A DNA stretch of 6,961 nt from Nitrospinae bacterium RIFCSPLOWO2_12_FULL_45_22 (lineage in GTDB: Bacteria > 2-12-FULL-45-22): positions 1 to 6,961 of the forward strand of contig MHDQ01000100.1 of assembly GCA_001803565.1 (NCBI GenBank), read 5' to 3'. The notes beneath the pieces were generated by a model. It saw nothing but the letters and a program-made list of their open reading frames with translations, was not told the origin of the DNA and did not search any database. Numbering within the stretch: position 1 is the stretch's first letter; each line of letters begins with the position of its first letter. Below, one piece after another: positions 5,859-6,961 of the stretch. Position numbers and translations under genes: made by a program.

Positions 5859-5934
5859 TGGCGTCCCCACGGGGAGTCGAACCCCGGTTTTCGCCGTGAA
5901 AGGGCGATGTCCTAGGCCACTAGACGATGGGGAC
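5859..5934 (-). tRNA. tRNA-Glu (anticodon TTC)
   Basis: On the minus strand the gene opens GTCCCCA, pairing perfectly with TGGGGAC at the 3' end, followed by discriminator G and an encoded CCA (5859-5861). The anticodon arm is TCGCC / CTTTCAC / GGCGA with anticodon TTC at 5898-5900, which reads GAA and GAG. The T arm has a 5-bp CGGGG/CCCCG stem and a TTCGACT loop. It spans 76 nt and has no intron. It lies 5 bp downstream of tRNA-Lys, so the two are probably processed from one transcript. Confidence 0.97.
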
Positions 5935-5939
5935 TTTTT

Positions 5940-6015
5940 TGGTGAGCCGCCCAGGACTCGAACCTGGCACCCACGCCTTAAAAGGGCGTTGCTCTACCGG
6001 ATGAGCTAGCGGCCC
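5940..6015 (-). tRNA. tRNA-Lys (anticodon TTT)
   Basis: The acceptor stem GGGCCGC pairs with GCGGCTC (one G-T wobble), followed by discriminator A and an encoded CCA (5940-5942). The D arm is GCTC...GAGC. The anticodon arm ACGCC / CTTTTAA / GGCGT carries anticodon TTT at 5980-5982. The T arm CCAGG / TTCGAGT / CCTGG is perfect. It is 76 nt long and starts 45 bp after the AsmA-like gene ends. A weak TTGCTG-16-TACATT pair lies in that gap, too close to the mature end to call a promoter with confidence. Confidence 0.97.
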
Positions 6016-6060
6016 AAAAAAATGTAGAGTCATAATTTTTAGCAGCAAATATCCATTTTG

Positions 6061-6961
6061 TCAATGGCCCTGGAGAATATCCTCAATAATTTTCTCGACT
6101 TCTTTGCCTAGTTTTTTCTTTAACTGCTCTTCGTTCTTGCCTTTAAAGAGTTCTTTATAGGCCTTAAGGCTGCGGCGGGAGAGGGATAGCAGATCGGGGG
6201 TAACTAGAGGTTCTTTTATTGTACCCAGGATGGTGAAGGGTATTTCTAACCTACCCTGTTGATCAGCCAAATAGGGCCGATACTTCTCTTCTATCAGTTG
6301 ATTAGTTTTTTCAGGTGATAAAAGACCAGTACCCCGGAGGTTAAGAGATTGATCTAAACCCACCATGCCCCTGGTGGATATGGATAGGTCAGGGCTCTGC
6401 ATAAGCAGATCAGCGAAAAATATCTTGGCCTGCGCTAGATTCCATTTGCCGGATAGTGTATCAAAGTCAGTATATTGTGGGATAGAGGTAGTAGCCTTCT
6501 TTGCTAAACCCTTCTTCCAGCGCGACAGTATCTCTAGGACACCTTTCGGCATAAGATTTTTCAGGATGTTTAGCTGGGCTATTCTTCCCTGGACAATATG
6601 GAAATCGCCTGTGCCGGTGAGTTCCTGATGGATGGAGTCTTTGGTGAATCCTTTTCCTGCTAGCTTGAAATCAGACGATAGTTTACCGGATAATGCCTTG
6701 CTCGGGCTGGTAAAGCTATCCAGTAGAGGGATCAGGTTGAGCTGGGAAAGACTGACAGTGACCTGGTATTCAGCTCTATCTTTGTTAAAATCTATCGCCC
6801 CTACGCTGCGTATATCGCCATCAAATCCCCGGGCAGAAAACTCAGACCAGGCCAACTTACCTCCTTCCAGGGTAATATTAGTAGCTAAATCTTTTAGGTA
6901 TATCCCGCGGACTTTTACTTTGTCCTCCCGGATTTTTCCCTTCACGTTATACTGATAAAGA
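6061..6961 (-). CDS. AsmA-family envelope protein, C-terminal part (partial at right edge)
   Basis: The frame is open through the right edge. A GTG at 6945 is an unlikely start, because the preceding codons (LYQYN) continue a beta-strand typical of the family. About 300 residues are visible. Counted from the GTG, they show the AsmA C-terminal pattern: a repeat-rich beta region (VGAIDFNKDRAEYQVTVSLS, 48-67), then LSGKLSSDFKLAGKG (85-99), LTGTGDFHIVQGRIAQLNIL (109-128), a strand such as DLSISTRGMVGLDQSLNLRG (186-205), and FTILGTIKEPLVTPD (238-252). The protein ends in a charged helix (KKKLGKEVEKIIEDILQGH). AsmA-like proteins are anchored in the inner membrane and span the periplasm of diderm bacteria, where they affect outer-membrane assembly and lipid transport. 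The N-terminal anchor would lie outside the window. It is followed by tRNA-Lys, with no terminator that I can see. Confidence 0.82.
   Translation of the reverse strand, partial: LYQYNVKGKIREDKVKVRGIYLKDLATNITLEGGKLAWSEFSARGFDGDIRSVGAIDFNKDRAEYQVTVSLSQLNLIPLLDSFTSPSKALSGKLSSDFKLAGKGFTKDSIHQELTGTGDFHIVQGRIAQLNILKNLMPKGVLEILSRWKKGLAKKATTSIPQYTDFDTLSGKWNLAQAKIFFADLLMQSPDLSISTRGMVGLDQSLNLRGTGLLSPEKTNQLIEEKYRPYLADQQGRLEIPFTILGTIKEPLVTPDLLSLSRRSLKAYKELFKGKNEEQLKKKLGKEVEKIIEDILQGH

Noticed and set aside
5859-6015. tRNA genes as an integration site for a mobile element carrying the secreted protein or toxin-antitoxin genes
   Set aside because: No second copy of either tRNA 3' end is visible in the window, and no integrase is present.
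6632-6955. 107-codon plus-strand frame opposite the AsmA-like gene
   Set aside because: The minus strand has clear AsmA-family sequence over the same bases, and the plus-strand translation has no recognisable features.

Overview
The window looks like a moderate-GC chromosomal segment from a diderm (Gram-negative-type) bacterium, possibly an uncultivated lineage. An AsmA-family envelope protein and a large secreted beta-helix/FN3 protein point to an outer membrane and surface display. The cobalamin genes point to corrinoid synthesis. A palindromic repeat of a kind often scattered through environmental genomes supports, weakly, an uncultivated lineage. No taxon can be named safely from sequence reading alone.

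Layout, left to right. (1) Plus strand, 1-1041: the last 27 codons of a precorrin-3B C17-methyltransferase (cobJ/cbiH) run in from the left edge. A 78-bp composite palindromic repeat (131-208) follows, then a complete precorrin-6A reductase (cobK/cbiJ). These are two steps of corrin-ring synthesis. (2) Minus strand, 2179 down to 1074: two toxin-antitoxin modules in head-to-tail tandem, each an AF2212/DUF104-like antitoxin followed by a VapC-like PIN-domain toxin. The upstream pair has all four PIN acidic residues but an odd C-terminus that reads through the ribosome-binding site and start of the next antitoxin. The downstream toxin keeps only its N-terminal half and is almost certainly dead. 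A candidate promoter with two inverted repeats lies upstream of the array. (3) Minus strand, 5682 down to 2275: one 1135-residue secreted protein made of a signal peptide, an Ig-like domain, a right-handed beta-helix, five fibronectin-III-like domains and a C-terminal beta-sandwich-like domain. It has a strong Shine-Dalgarno sequence and a plausible sigma-70-type promoter. (4) Minus strand, 6015 down to 5859: tRNA-Lys(TTT) and tRNA-Glu(TTC) in tandem, both with encoded CCA. (5) Minus strand, from the right edge down to 6061: the C-terminal part of an AsmA-family protein whose start lies outside the window.

The cob genes converge on the toxin-antitoxin array, and everything from 1074 to the right edge is on the minus strand. 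I see no clearly new system. The points most worth a second look are the fused and decaying tandem toxin-antitoxin array with its putative operator, the repeat wedged between two cobalamin genes, and the domain make-up of the secreted protein.
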